From positions 124,001 through 188,000 of the forward strand of contig CAJQUN010000226.1 of the NCBI GenBank assembly GCA_907163345.1: a DNA stretch of 64,000 nucleotides, in the 5' to 3' direction. The stretch comes from Haberlea rhodopensis. Taxonomy: Eukaryota; Streptophyta; Magnoliopsida; Lamiales; Gesneriaceae. Both the position numbers and the translations under genes were made by a program. The notes under the pieces were generated by a model. It had not been told where the DNA came from and ran no database searches. It saw nothing but the letters and a program-made list of their open reading frames with translations. This document shows, piece by piece, positions 43,289 to 54,620 of the stretch (position 1 is the stretch's first letter; every line of letters begins with the position of its first letter).

Positions 43289-43740
43289 ATCCAATTATCA
43301 CAACTCACAACCAGTCTAAAAAAGATATAGATTGCCTGACAAGAATCAAAGGCCACCATTTCACAAAACACAATACACACAACAAGCTCAGCATACTTGT
43401 TATCGCACATCACAAACCACACCATACACACAGAAATCAATAAGGCTGATTCAGGTGTGGGTCCCCAAAGGACTAATTCGACCCCAGTAGGATTGGGTAC
43501 CAACATGGATTTTTTTTTTTTACAGGGACCCAAGAAGAAACTATCAGACTGGTATTTAGACAGTGAATGTTCTCGACACATGAAACATCAAGCTGCTATC
43601 TGATATTACTCAATACACTGGTCCTAAGATCATCTCGGTGATAACTCAAACGGTAAGACCGTGAGCAAGGGTAAGATTGTCCATGGCAACATTATCAAAA
43701 ATGATGTGTTATTAGTTGAGAATTTATGCTATAATCTGAT
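43289..43740 (+). pseudogene. Copia gag-protease junction and protease remnant
   Basis: Continues the gag C-terminus from 30342. The characteristic VWVPK phrase (about 43457) precedes the protease DWYLDSECSRHMK (43546-43590). The usual DSG(A/C)S active site has Glu instead of Gly, so it would be inactive. After a frame change at 43600, the region encoding GNIIKNDVLLVENLCYNLISI (43685-43750) leads into the gag-pre-integrase domain. Confidence 0.8.
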
Positions 43741-43757
43741 TAGTATAAGTCAATTAT

Positions 43758-45006
43758 GTGATAATGGTTAACCGTAGAATTTCACAAACACACTTGCACT
43801 TTAAATCGTCTAATGGTAAAACCATGCTGGTAGGAATCAGGAATGAAAATACTTATAAGATTAACTGGAATCATGATCAACCTGATAATCCTACTTGCTT
43901 CATCACTTATAACGTTGATAAACATTGGCTATGTCATAAACGCTTGAATCATCTTAATTTCAAGACTATTTCTAGCCTATGTAAAAATGATTTAGTTATC
44001 GGTCTGCCCAAGATCAAATTTGCTAAGTATAAGATCTGTCAAGCTTGTCAAATGCGCAAACAAGTCAGATCATCCTTTAAGAACAAGAATGCCAAATCCT
44101 CCTCACGCTGTTTAGAATTATTACACATGGACTTGTTTGGTCCCATACCAATAACAAGTTTAGGGGGAATGCGGTATACTCTTGTTGTTATTGATGATTA
44201 CTCACGTTTTACATGGACTATATTTTTTAGCAGTAAAGACAAGACATACCCAAAATTAATCAAGCTGTTGAAGCGCATTCAGAACGAGAAATCCTATGGG
44301 ACAGATAGGAGTCGAAGCGACAAAGGCACTGAATTCTCAAACCAAAATCTTGAAGCCTTTCTAGATGACCAAGGGATCAGACATGAATACTCAGCAGCTC
44401 GCTCTCCTCAACAAAAATGGAGTTGCAGAACGACGCAACAAAACGCTCAAGGAAGCAGCAAGAACAATGCTTGCTGACTCCGAAATCTCTCAAAAGTTCT
44501 GAGTAGAGGCTGTCAATACTGCATGTTATACACAGAATCGGTCCATGATTAATAAGAAATTAAATTCAACACCATATGAAGTATGGACAAATAATAGACC
44601 GACTATTTCATACTTTCATATCTTCGGCTGCAAATGTTATGTCCATAACAGCGGTAAGAATCATCTAACCACTTTTGAATCTAAGTCAGATGATGGAATA
44701 TTCTTAGGATATTCATATGTTAGCAAAGCATTTCGTGTCTTCAATAATCAAACTCTAACCGTGGAAGAGTCAATTCATGTAGTTTTTGATGAATCTCTTA
44801 ATATTGAGAACCCTAAGGAACTAATTCAAAATCAGATGGAAAATATCCATCTCGAAGCTAACAGTGATGATGAGAATGCAATTAACAAGTTAAGAGACAA
44901 TCCACCAGAACAAGAAGTACCAGACAGACCTGTAGAAGCCACTGATGTTCTACCAGATCGAGCTGATGTCGCTGATCCAGAAGTAACAAATACCAACCAA
45001 TACTGA
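43758..45006 (+). pseudogene. Copia integrase, broken
   Basis: Zinc-binding HHCC region: KHWLCHKRLNHLNF ... CQACQMRKQ (43919-44070). Catalytic core: DLFGPIPI (44130), RSDKGTEF (44320) and the region up to SPQQ (44405). A base change in frame at 44413 and a stop at about 44502 break it; the conserved ERRNKTLKEAARTML-like stretch and the CYVHNSGKNHLTTFESKSDDGIFLGYS C-terminal domain follow in other frames. It ends in an acidic linker. Confidence 0.88.
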
Positions 45007-45220
45007 CGATGTCAGTATTTTGCCTCCATTAGGACCAGATGCTCTTGAACCAAACTACATCTGGACTAAGAGGCATCCACCTGATCTGGTGATGGAAGTC
45101 CATCTGCACCCATAAGAACTAGAGGACATAATTGATGAATTCACCTACGCTGCATTCATATCCAACCTGGAACCAAAACAGACTGACGAAACTTTAGCTG
45201 ACTATAACTGGATAGAGGTT

Positions 45221-45800
45221 ATGCAAGAAGAGCTCAACAAATTTGAACAGAATCAGGTGTGGAGTTTAACTCCCAGACCAAGTGATCAGTCTGTTATTGA
45301 AACCAGATGGGTTTTCAGAAACAAGCTAGATGCAAATGGCGTGGTAGTTAGGAACAAGGCTAGACTGGTTGCACAAGGCTTCAGACAAGAAGAAGGAATC
45401 AACTTTGATTAATCCTTTACACCAGTTGCCAGACTTGAAGCCATTCGAATCTTTCTTGCATACGCTGCTTTTAAAGATTTCAAAGTATATCAAATGGACG
45501 TAAAGAGTGCATTTATTAATGGTGAACTTCAGGAGGAAGTCTACATCGAGCAACCTCCTGGATTTCGTAATCACTCGTTTCCAGATCACGTACTAAATAA
45601 AGTAGTCTATGGACTTAAACAAGCCCCAGATCCTGGTATGACACTCTGTCTCAATTTCTTCTGGATCATGATTTCCAGATCGGCTCAGTAGATAAAACTT
45701 TATTTAAGTTTATCAAGGGGGAACATACTTTGTTAATTCAAATATATGTTGATGATATCATTTTTGGGTCAACTAACCCCAAGTAATGTGAGAATATTTT
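45221..45800 (+). pseudogene. Copia reverse transcriptase, broken
   Basis: VWSLTPRPSDQSVIETRWVF and ARLVAQGFRQEEGINFD, then a stop (45410), then QMDVKSAFINGELQEEVY, EQPPGF, VYGLKQAPD and the catalytic YVDDIIFGS at about 45748. Several frameshifts and stops. Similar in layout to the SIRE/Tork-type copia RT. Confidence 0.88.
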
Positions 45801-46670
45801 TCTAAGTTAATGCACAACTAATTTGAGATGAGTATGATGAGAGAATTGTCATTCTTCCTGGGTCTACAAGTCAAACAGCTCGACAATGGAATCTTCATTA
45901 ATCAAACCAAGTACACGAAGGAACTACTCAATGGTTTGGTATGGAGACTTGCTCAACTGCTTCAACTCCGATGAGTCCATCAATCAAGTTAGATAAAGAC
46001 GAAGGGGGAATGTCAGTTGAGGTAACAATGTATCGAGGTCTAATCGGATCGCTGTTATATCTTACAACGAGCCAGCCTGATATTATGTTTTCTTACCCTA
46101 AACAATCCCACTTCATTGCCACTAAACGCATTTTAAAGTACTTAAAAAGGTTCTCAGAATGTTGGTCTCTGGTATCCCAAAGATTCTAACTTCAATTTGA
46201 TTGGATATTCATATGCTGACTATGCAGGATGTATGATCGATCGCAAAAGCACTAGTGGAACTTGTCAATTCTTAGGTGAAAGATTGATCTCTTGGTTTAG
46301 CAAGAAGCAAACGTCGATTGCCACATCCACAGCTGAGGCAGAATATCTCGCCGCCGGAAGCTGTTGCACTCAAATGCTCTGGGTTCAACACCAGCTCAGA
46401 GACTATGGCATTCAAGCTGCTGAGTCAACAATTTTTTGCGACAACACAAATGCAATTGCTATCACCTATAATCCAGTCTTGCACTCTCGAACAAAACATA
46501 TTGATATCAGACATCATTTTATTACCGAATCATGTTGTCAAAAAGGAGATTCGGATCGAGTATATCTCAACAGATCAGCAAACTGCAGACATTTTCACTA
46601 AACCACTACCAGAGGCTAAGTTTAATTTTTTTCGTCAAATTTTTGGTTTAATAGATCTATCTTAATATAT
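45801..46670 (+). pseudogene. Copia RNase H, broken
   Basis: The connection region includes SMMRELSFFLGLQVKQ-like sequence (45829) and STASTPMSPSIKLDKDE. RNase H motifs: GYSYADYAGCMIDRKSTSG, WFSKKQTSIATSTAEAEYLA, IFCDNTNAI and HSRTKHIDIRHHFI. The stop of the original pol lies near 46663. At least two frameshifts. Confidence 0.88.
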
Positions 46671-46975
46671 TTGACGCATGCTTAACTTAATTTTTAAAGA
46701 CTTAGTGTTAGCACAGATCGATAATACAATGGTCAGTAAGATACAAAACAATATTGATTATCAGACCGATCCCTGTCGATCTGATGTTATCCCATGATCT
46801 GACTCAAAACACTATCAATCTTTAACATAGTAATATTTTACAACCCGGACTGATCTAACTTTAACCGCCTTACTATACCCTCATCCAGTCCGTTAAAATT
46901 TGAATTTTTAAAATATCAGTCATTGAGATATAGACACGTGTCTAATATCTCTGTATTTATCAGGCTGTACATTTC

Positions 46976-47615
46976 ATTCACCATTTTACTTTCTCTATTT
47001 ACCGTCGTTTGCTTATCTCTTCCAAAAATTCCTCTTTTTTCCATATTCGTATCCTAATCTTTCTAATGGCAACCATTACTCACAATTCATTACCTGTTGA
47101 GTTTGATGCTATCTACAGGATGGAATATACAGAAATGGTATATATGTTCAAAAATCGGGAATCATCCGGACTGAGGAAATTCTTGGAATGCGGCACGATG
47201 GTGTATGAATCAGAGATCAAAGAATTATTCTCCAACGCCGTATCTCACAAGAATTCCATCTCTTCTTAGGTTAATGGCCAGATTGTTGAAATTTCTTTCA
47301 CCATTTTACTTTATCTATTTACCGTCGTCTGCTTATCTCTTCCAAAAATTCCTCTTTATTCCATATTCGTATCCTAATCTTTCTAATGACAACCATTACT
47401 CACAATTCATTATCTGTTGAGTTTGATGCTATCTACAGGATGGAAGATACAAAAATGGTATCTACGTTCAAAAATATGGAATCATCAGGACTGAGGAAAT
47501 TCTTAGAATGCGGCACGATGGTGTATGAATCAGAGATCAAAGAACTATTCTCCAACGCCGTATCTCACAAGAATTCCATCTCTTCTTCGGTTAATGGCCA
47601 GATTGTTGAAATTTC
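46976..47615 (+). repeat. 320-bp tandem duplication at the 5' end of the extra ORF
   Basis: Two direct copies (46976-47295 and 47296-47615) include a C/T-rich leader, an ATG and about 75 codons. They differ at scattered positions (MATITHNSLPVEFDAIYRME versus MTTITHNSLSVEFDAIYRME). The first copy has its own TAG before the junction. Confidence 0.85.
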
Positions 47616-47948
47616 TTAGGAGCTGTTTGCGGAGACGTTTGGACTTCCTACCTCTGGCATGTCCGACTTCGCTCACTTGTCCAAAGCCACTCTGGAAGAA
47701 TTTCAACGCAGAGTATCAATCTTCGGACTTACACTTAAGTCTGCATTCAAGAAGAAAGAGATGTCTTTCCATTTTCAAGTGCTTTGCGACATCGTCGGAA
47801 AGCCGCTGCTGAGCAAGGATGGAAGTTTTGATGTTGTGACATCTGAAAAGTTTGGGGCCATGGCTGCTAATCACTTTGGACAGAAAGTGAACAGGTCCTC
47901 CATCCTATTTGGTGTTTTATTGGAGACCATCACTTCCGCAAAGCAGGC
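47386..47948 (+). pseudogene. Extra ORF downstream of copia pol, N-terminal part
   Basis: From ATG 47386 the frame reads through EFDAIYRMEDTKMVSTFKN, SGLRKFLECG and YESEIKELFSNA, then one in-frame TAG at 47617, then ELFAETFGLPTSG, FHFQVLCDIVGKPL and SFDVVTSEKFGAMAANHFG. The Tekay element splits it at 47948/56728. Its position after RNase H is where SIRE-type copia elements carry an additional ORF. Its wording resembles, from memory, retroelement-linked ORFs annotated in Lamiales genomes under misleading names. I assign no function. Confidence 0.6.
47944..47948 (+). repeat. Target-site duplication CAGGC (left)
   Basis: Identical to 56723-56727; the host reading frame is restored if the element and one copy are removed in thought. 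Confidence 0.95.
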
Positions 47949-48679
47949 TGTGATATCCCCGAAATAATTAATTGCAATTTGGGCATTACTTATTTTATTT
48001 GATTATTTATGGTGATAATTGAATTATGTGTTAGAATTAATTATCTTGGAGAAATGCTTAGTCACATGGTAGGTGTGACCCGGTGGTGTATTTCAAGGTT
48101 CATGTTATGCATGTTCGAAAATTGGAAGTTATTATGGTTTAATTATGGTGGTCAATAATTATTTGGTAAAGCATAGATTTAATTGAGATTTTGGTGCATT
48201 TTGGTAAAATGCTTATAAAATATCATGTTGGGGTATTTTATACACTATGTTAGTTGTTGGGGTACAATTTTAATTATAACATTTAAACCAATTACCCCAT
48301 CACTTTTTACAATCCCCAGTTACTCTCCCAACCCTAACCCCTTTCCACCATTTTCGATTTTTGCATTAAAGTGGAGGAGAAATCCTTGCAAAAGCTTTGT
48401 TTGCGGGATTATTGGTAGGATTTGGAGTCCATAAGAGGTATGGATACCTCCTTGGTGTTTTAATGGAGTTTGGTTTGGATTTGAAATGGTTTTGGAGTTT
48501 TTAAAATGGGTTTATTTTGGGTTGGTATGGTTTTTGGTGGGATGTTAAATTTTTGGTTGTTTAAAGGTGTTTGTTGAAGTTTTAGTGTTTTTATGCTATT
48601 AGTTTGTTGGTGTAAGTGTTGGTGAAGATGGGGAAGAAATTTTGGAGCAAAAATGGTGATTTTCGTAGCCCAGGCAGCG

Positions 48680-48868
48680 GCGATCGATCGCCCGAAGCGA
48701 GCAATCGATCGCACGTAACCAGTGTGCTCCAGAAGCACTTGGCGATCGATCGCCACTTTTGGGCGATCGATCGGTGGAGCTGGCGATCGATCGCCGAGAG
48801 CAGAAAAACTTGGCAGCGGGCAGTGTGATCTCGCGATCGATCGGGGCCTTGCGGCGATCGATCGCGAG
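48680..48868. repeat. GATCGATC palindrome cluster in 5' LTR
   Basis: Sites near 48680, 48703, 48742, 48763, 48783, 48833 and 48854. The last two again form a longer inverted repeat, TCTCGCGATCGATCG ... CGATCGATCGCGAGA, as in the solo LTR at 15379-15417. Confidence 0.95.
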
Positions 48869-49204
48869 ACAAAGAAAAATGAGTTTTTGATATTTTTGTG
48901 GAATTTTTTGATATTGGACTATTATTGGCTCCTAATATTGGTTGGTGTGAATGTGTAGATGCATCACAGGTGGCCACACAGCCTAGCAGATAAAGTCCAT
49001 CACACACCACATTTTGGAACTAAGGTACGCAGTGAGACGGGCATCGGACGGTAAAACGTATTTATACGCATTGAATTGGTTATGCATTATGGTTGCACAC
49101 ATGGAATTATTATGCATTGTGGTTGCATACATGGTCTTGGTTATGCATCATGGTTGCATACATGGGTTGAATATGCATTGTGGTTGCATGTGTATATTGG
49201 ATGC

Positions 49205-49455
49205 ATTGGTGCATGTGATTGTGAGTCGAGAGTATCTTCCAGTGATGAAGAATGCTTGCCGCCTTCATGTCGAAGCGATGATAGAATACTTGCCGCTGTC
49301 ATATTATAGCGATGAAGAATATTTGCCGCAAATATGTCGAAGCGATGGATCATTCCGCTGTCATATTACTATTGCGAGGGATATTATGCCGGTAATATGT
49401 CGAAGCGAGTGGTATTAATGCCGCTGTCATGTAAACGTGAGGGGTATTATGCCAC
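49205..49455. repeat. GCCGCT...AGCGA hairpin array in 5' LTR
   Basis: About seven imperfect units of roughly 30-35 bp arranged as dimers of about 60-68 bp, e.g. CCGCTGTCATATTATAGCGATG. Stem CGCT/AGCG is kept in most units. Confidence 0.8.
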
Positions 49456-49984
49456 TGATATAATAAGACTGAAAATGGCCATTGGTATACATGGAATGGA
49501 TGCATGTCATGACATACATTATTGGTATTATAATCCATTGATCCTGATTGTGGTACAGGGACAACCAAAGGGAGCATTTAAATGTATTAAATACAGGAAG
49601 TGAATCTTATTTACGGTTTATGCATTTGAATTGCAATCATATTATTGTGAATATGGTTTATAAGCATGCTCATGGTTTTGGGGTTGTTCCTGTACGTACT
49701 TTTGGGCGGACGGGCTAAGGCTGATTGATGCGGTGAGCCAGTGAGGAGTGCTTTTGGCATAGCAGACTTAATTCTTTTGTATAGTCTCTACTCTAGGAGT
49801 AGTGTAAAACTATAGGATTAACATTCAATTGGTTGGGAATGTAATTAATCCCTTTTGGAAATTTTATTTTGGCCTGTAATCTTAATGGCTCAAGGCATAA
49901 ACACGAACTTTATATTCTTAGATGCATGTTTAGCTCTATTCACGCCTTTAATCCGCACTTAAGGAACTAGGGTCCTTACATTAG

Positions 49985-49996
49985 TGGTATCAGAGC
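49985..49996 (+). other. Primer-binding site of the Tekay element
   Basis: TGGTATCAGAGC, 4 nt after the LTR. The leader runs to the gag ATG at 50193 and contains a donor-like GCTAG/GTGTTTAC (50051) and an acceptor-like CCTTGTGTTACAG (50179-50191) one base before the ATG. Confidence 0.95.
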
Positions 49997-50192
49997 AGTG
50001 GTTAGAGAACCCGGGAACGAGTGAAGGGTAGCCTTAGCATGGTTGGCTAGGTGTTTACATTTGGGCATGTTTATGCATGTGGTGCATATTGATGTATAAA
50101 ATTGTTATACTAACATACTATTTATCATTCATGTTATCTAACGGTGTAGCCTATATATTGTTTGGAATTGTTGTTAACCCTTGTGTTACAGC

Positions 50193-51926
50193 ATGGCGGC
50201 TATGAACTTGGCGAACCTCAATGAAGAGGTAGGGGATGTAGGCAGTGTGAATGCTAGCATTGGTCAGACAAATCCTTGGCCTCCACCAGCTGTGGGCGTG
50301 GAACTGGTTGCTCAGTTGTTATTGCCGGGAGAGCTTAGTTTGACACAGTTTCTGACTTTCCATCCGCCCCGGTTTGAGGGAACAGAGACAGGGGAGGAAG
50401 CTGAGGAGTGGCTTGAGAGACTAGAGCAGATATTTGTGTCCGCTCCTTGTGCTAGGACGGCATGGCTCAGGTTGGTGGAGTTCCAACTAGCGAAGAAGTC
50501 TTCTATGTGGTGGAAGACGACGGTGATGGAGCTGAGAGCTCAGGGTATGGTGATTGACTGGACTTTATTCAGGACTCGGTTTTTGAACCGATATTTTTCT
50601 GCTGCTGCGAGACAGATGAAGGAGGATGAGTTTACTAATTTGAAGCAAGGAGGCATGACTGTATCGGACTATGCCATGCATTATTCTTCACTATTGAGGT
50701 ATGTCCCTCATATTGCAACAAATGGGCATGCTAAAATGAGGCACTTTTTGAAGGGACTGCGACCGGAGCTGTTTGACCGGGTTATTACCAATAACCCGAC
50801 GTCTTTTGATGATGCTCTTACTAGAGCGGAGCTAGCGGAGATAGGAGTGGGTTCTTATCCTGAAGCCGTACCCCCACCAGTTCCATCTCAAAGGTCTTCT
50901 TCTGATAATCTAAAGCCTCGGGGAGGATCTTTTAAGTCACGTGGGACTTCTTCTTTCTCCGGATTTAGTGGGAAGCGGCCGGATAGCCGAAAGCAAAGGG
51001 ATCGGAGGGGTGGTGCATTCACCTTTGGAGGACCGACTCAAGCTGGTAGAATTGGAGATGTTAAGTGTCACTTTTGCGGAGGGCCGTACTTGATGCATGA
51101 CTGTTCTGCGTGCTATAGATGTGGCAAGCCGGGCCACATTGCTCGGCGTTGTCCCAATCGGGAGGGACAGATGGATCTTAGAGAAGGTCGAGGGAGGTTT
51201 TATAGTGGGACGGTACAGCAGAGGCAACCGATGGTGCCTCGACAGATGGGAGGACAGGCGATGGGGCCACCTCAGGGACAGGTCTATGCACTGACCTGGG
51301 AGCAGGCCGATGCAGCTCCAAATGAGGTGATAGCTGGTACGTGCCTTTTATTTACATATTCCACCTTTGTTTTGATAGACACAGGTGCTTCACACTCCTT
51401 TGTGTCTGCGTACTTTGTGGAGAGACATCATATGTGCACGTCTCCATTACCCACGTCTCTATTGGTCTCGACACCCACTGGAAAGAAAGTTGGTGTGGAT
51501 CAGTTTCTGATGGACTGCCTCATTTATTTTGAGGGCAACGAGATAAAGGCAGATTTTATCGTATTGGGTATGCCAGACTTCGATTGCATTGTGGGCATCG
51601 ACATTCTGAACAGATATCAGGCAGTAGTGGATTGTCGACAGAGGACAGTTCGGTTCAGATATGGTATGGGGATTCAGTGGACTTTCTATGGGAACGATTC
51701 TCGGGCAAAGATTCTGTTGATTTTGGCAATCAAAATGTCCCAATTATTGGAACGTGGACACACGGGCTATCTTATCTATGTCGTTGACACGACGGGGAAC
51801 AGTAAAGAGTTGAAGGTGGAGAATGTACCCGTGGTAGCCGAATTTGCGGACGTGTTTCCGGAGGAGATTCCAGGATTCCCACCGGCTAGAGAAGTCGAGT
51901 TTGGGATTGAGTTATATACGACCTAG
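50193..51926 (+). pseudogene. Tekay gag and protease
   Basis: ATG at 50193 (MAAMNLANLN). The gag core spans residues ~60-220 (FEGTETGEEAEEWLERLEQIF, WWKTTVMELRAQG, FLNRYFSAAARQMK, FLKGLRPELFDRV). Two zinc-knuckle-like motifs follow at about residues 292-322, the second canonical (CYRCGKPGHIARRC). The protease active site is FVLIDTGASHSFVSA (~residue 392). The frame ends at 51926 because about 120 bp (linker to RT) are deleted at about 51915, between sequences sharing a short 'tata' match. This part itself has no stops, so a Gag-PR product could be translated. Confidence 0.92.
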
Positions 51927-52228
51927 CGTATCGCCGTGGGGTGCACCGGTTCTTTTTGTGAAGAAGAAGGATGGTTCGATGGGTTTGTGCATCGATTACC
52001 GGCAACTGAATAAGGTCACGGTGAAGAACAAGTATCCTCTCCCAAGGATTGATGATTTATTTGATCAGTTGCAGGGAACTAAGCTGTACAGGAAGGTTGA
52101 CTTGAGATCAGGTTACTATCAGATACGGGTCAGGGAGGAGGATGTACATAAGACAGCATTTCGGACTCGGTATGGGCACTACGAGTTCCTAGTTATGCCG
52201 TTCGGTGTGACGAACGCCCCCGACTGTC
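51899..52228 (+). pseudogene. Tekay reverse transcriptase, N-terminal part
   Basis: Frame shifted relative to gag by the deletion. Motifs: WGAPVLFVKKKDGSMGLCIDYR, LPRIDDLFDQLQGTKLY, VDLRSGYYQIRV and FLVMPFGVTNAP. A run of five C at about 52218 (four expected) shifts the frame before the catalytic motif. Confidence 0.9.
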
Positions 52229-53200
52229 TTCATGAGCTTGATGAACAGGATATTCCAGTCATATCTTGATCAGTTCGTCATAGTGTTTATTGACGACATA
52301 CTCATCTACTCTCGGAGTGAGGAAGAGCACGTGAGATACTTGAGGACAATGCTCCAGATCCTCAGAGATCATCAGTTATATGCCAAGCTCAGCAAGTGTG
52401 AGTTTTGGTTGAGCAGCGTAGTATTTCTCGGGCATGTCATATCTAGCAGTGGGATATCGGTGGATCCCAGGAAAATTGAGGCTGTGATGGAGTGGGCTAC
52501 ACCCACTTCTGTGCCCGAGATACGGAGTTTTCTTGGCTTGGCTGGTTATTACCGACGCTTCGTCGAGGGATTTTCTAAGATTGCTAAGCCATTGACTCAG
52601 TTGACTCAAAAGGGGATACCTTTCTATTGGTCTGAGGCTTGTGAGCAAAGCTTCCAAGAGTTGAAGCATCGATTGACGACAGCGCTTGTGTTGGTGATTC
52701 CCACGGAGAACAAGAGGTTTGTTCTATACACTGACGCATCGCTACATGGCTTGGGGTGTGTATTGATGCAAGATAAGCATGTGGTAGCTTATGCATCGAG
52801 GCAGTTGAAGCTGCATGAGGCTAGGTACCCAGTCCATGATTTGAAGTTGGCGGCTATTATCTTTGCCCTGAAGATTTGGAGGCATTATTTGTATGTTACA
52901 TCTTTTACCATATCTATGGATCATAAGAGCCTGAAATTCTTGTTTACTCAGGCGGAATTGAATATGCGTCAGAGGAGGTGGATGGATTTGCTCAAGGACT
53001 ATGACTGTGAAATAGAGTACCATCCGGGAAAAGCTAACTTGACAGCAGACGCCTTGAGTCGGAAGGTGAAGAGTACTGCTGAGGATACCATGTATTTGTC
53101 AGCTATGATGACTTCTTACTGCCATCTGGGCTATGATTTCGATGTGGATGCATCATCGGTATGGGTATCGACTTTATTGGCAGAACCGGACATTTATTAG
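52229..53200 (+). pseudogene. Tekay RT C-terminal part and RNase H
   Basis: SLMNRIFQSYLDQFVIVFIDDILIYS carries the RT catalytic FIDD. Then come AKLSKCEFWLSSVVFLGHVIS, RSFLGLAGYYRRFVEGFS and RNase H: FVLYTDASLHGLGCVL, HDLKLAAIIFALKIWRHYL, DHKSLKFLFTQ and TADALSRKVKS. A TAG at 53198 ends the frame just before the integrase linker, where the other copy (23495) has GAG-type sense codons. Confidence 0.9.
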
Positions 53201-54511
53201 AATATCAGGAGAGCCCAGAAGACGGATGATGAGGTTCAGAGATGGTCGTCATTGGCACTTCAGGGACAGCCATCAAAATTCAGAGTGGCTGAGGATGGTT
53301 CTTTGAGACTCGGTAACCGATGGGTAGTTCCATGTACGCCGGAGTTGCGTAGAGGGATCATGGAGCGAGCTCATAGTAGCCGATTTAGTATCCACCCAGG
53401 GGGGAGAAAAATGTATAAGGACTTATGTGATCAGTTCTGGTGGAAACGGATGAAGCGTGATATGATCGCTTTTGTTAAGAGATGTTTGATTTGTCAGCAA
53501 GTTAAGGCAGAGAGGCAGAGACCTGGTGGCGAGCTAAGGAGCTTAGAGATATCGGAGTGGAAGTGGGAGCACATATCTATGGACTTTGTGACCCACTTGC
53601 CGAGGACTACTTCGGGTTGTGATGCCATTTGGGTGATCATTGATAGGCTGACAAAGGTAGGTCACTTCATTCCCTATAGTATGACGTACACATACTTGAG
53701 GATGGCTCATCTGTATGTCCGGGACATAATGAGACTACATGGGATTCCAGTGTCCATTATATCTGACAGAGATCCACGGTTCACATCTCATTTCTGGGGA
53801 GGACTTCAGTCAGCTTTGGGTACTGAGGTGAGGTTGAGCACGACATATCATCCCCAGACGGACGGTCAGACTGAGCGTACTATACAAACGCTCGAGGACA
53901 TGCTACGGGCTTGTGTATTAGAGTTTGATGCCTCATGGCAAGATTCATTGGCCTTGGTAGAGTTCTCTTACAACAATAACTATCAGGCGAGTATTCAGAT
54001 GGCTCCGTTTGAGGCTCTTTATGGTAGGCATTGTAGGTCGCCATTGTACTGGGATGACTTGACCAGTAAGGCAGTAGGAGGACCCGAACTGATTCGGGAA
54101 ATGGAGGATAAGATAAAGGTCATCCGTCAGAGAATGAAGGCAGCCCAGGACAGACAGGCAGCCTATGCGAATAAACGGCGGAGACCGTTGGAGTTTCAGT
54201 TGGGAGACAGAGTCTTTTTGAAGATCTCACCTTTCGGAGGTGTGGTACGGTTTGGTATGCGTGGGAAATTGTTTTCGAGGTTTGTGGGATCGTATGAGAT
54301 TTTACAGCGCATCGATACCTTGGCTTACCATTTGGCACTGCCACCGTCGTTGTCGAGTATTCACGACGTGTTTCATGTATCTATGCTGCGGAAATATGAG
54401 CCGGATCCGTCGCATGTATTGCAGTCTTCTGAGATTCAGTTAGATTCTGATGTATCCTACGGCCGGTCAGGATTCTGGACAGAGCTGATTGTAGAATTTG
54501 GAACAAAGTGA
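53201..54511 (+). pseudogene. Tekay integrase
   Basis: Same frame as the RNase H part. Zinc-binding HHCC: RAHSSRFSIHPGG ... CLICQQVKAE (53366-53510). Catalytic triad: SMDFVTHL (Asp, 53575), ISDRDPRFTS (Asp, 53758) and TIQTLEDMLRACV (Glu, ~53880). The C-terminal GPY/F-like FVGSYEILQRI is followed by HDVFHVSMLRKYEPDPSHV. Except for the upstream stop it is a full-length integrase. It ends early at 54509 (TGA) by a frameshift. Confidence 0.92.
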
Positions 54512-54620
54512 TACCGATGGTCAAGGTTCAGTGGGATCACAAGGGGTGTCGAGGAGGCCACGTGGGAGACGGAATGGCATATGGTGCAGCACTACCCGGA
54601 ACTATTTTCTGGTATGTGAT
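54476..54620 (+). pseudogene. Chromodomain-like tail, frameshifted
   Basis: RIWNKVIPMVKVQWDHKG is in one frame and GVEEATWETEWHMVQHYPELF in another; together these are the usual Del/Tekay integrase C-terminus, thought to target insertion to heterochromatin. Confidence 0.75.

Larger units (their letters stand above)
47949..49980 (+). repeat. 5' LTR of the Tekay element
   Basis: 2032 bp, TGTGATATCCCC...GGTCCTTACA. Modules in order: AAGAG/GTATGG (48438), a GATCGATC cluster (48680-48868), TGTGTAG/ATGCATCACAGG (48957), ACTAAG/GTACGC (49025), a hairpin array (49205-49455) and CCTGTAC/GTACTTTTG (49693, where other copies have CCTGTAG). Confidence 0.95.

Noticed and set aside
48591..49010. 139-codon minus-strand frame rich in DRSP/IDR repeats (and 55322-55753)
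   Set aside because: The DRSP and AIDRS repeats are translations of GATCGATC palindromes in LTRs; similar frames appear wherever the palindromes do.
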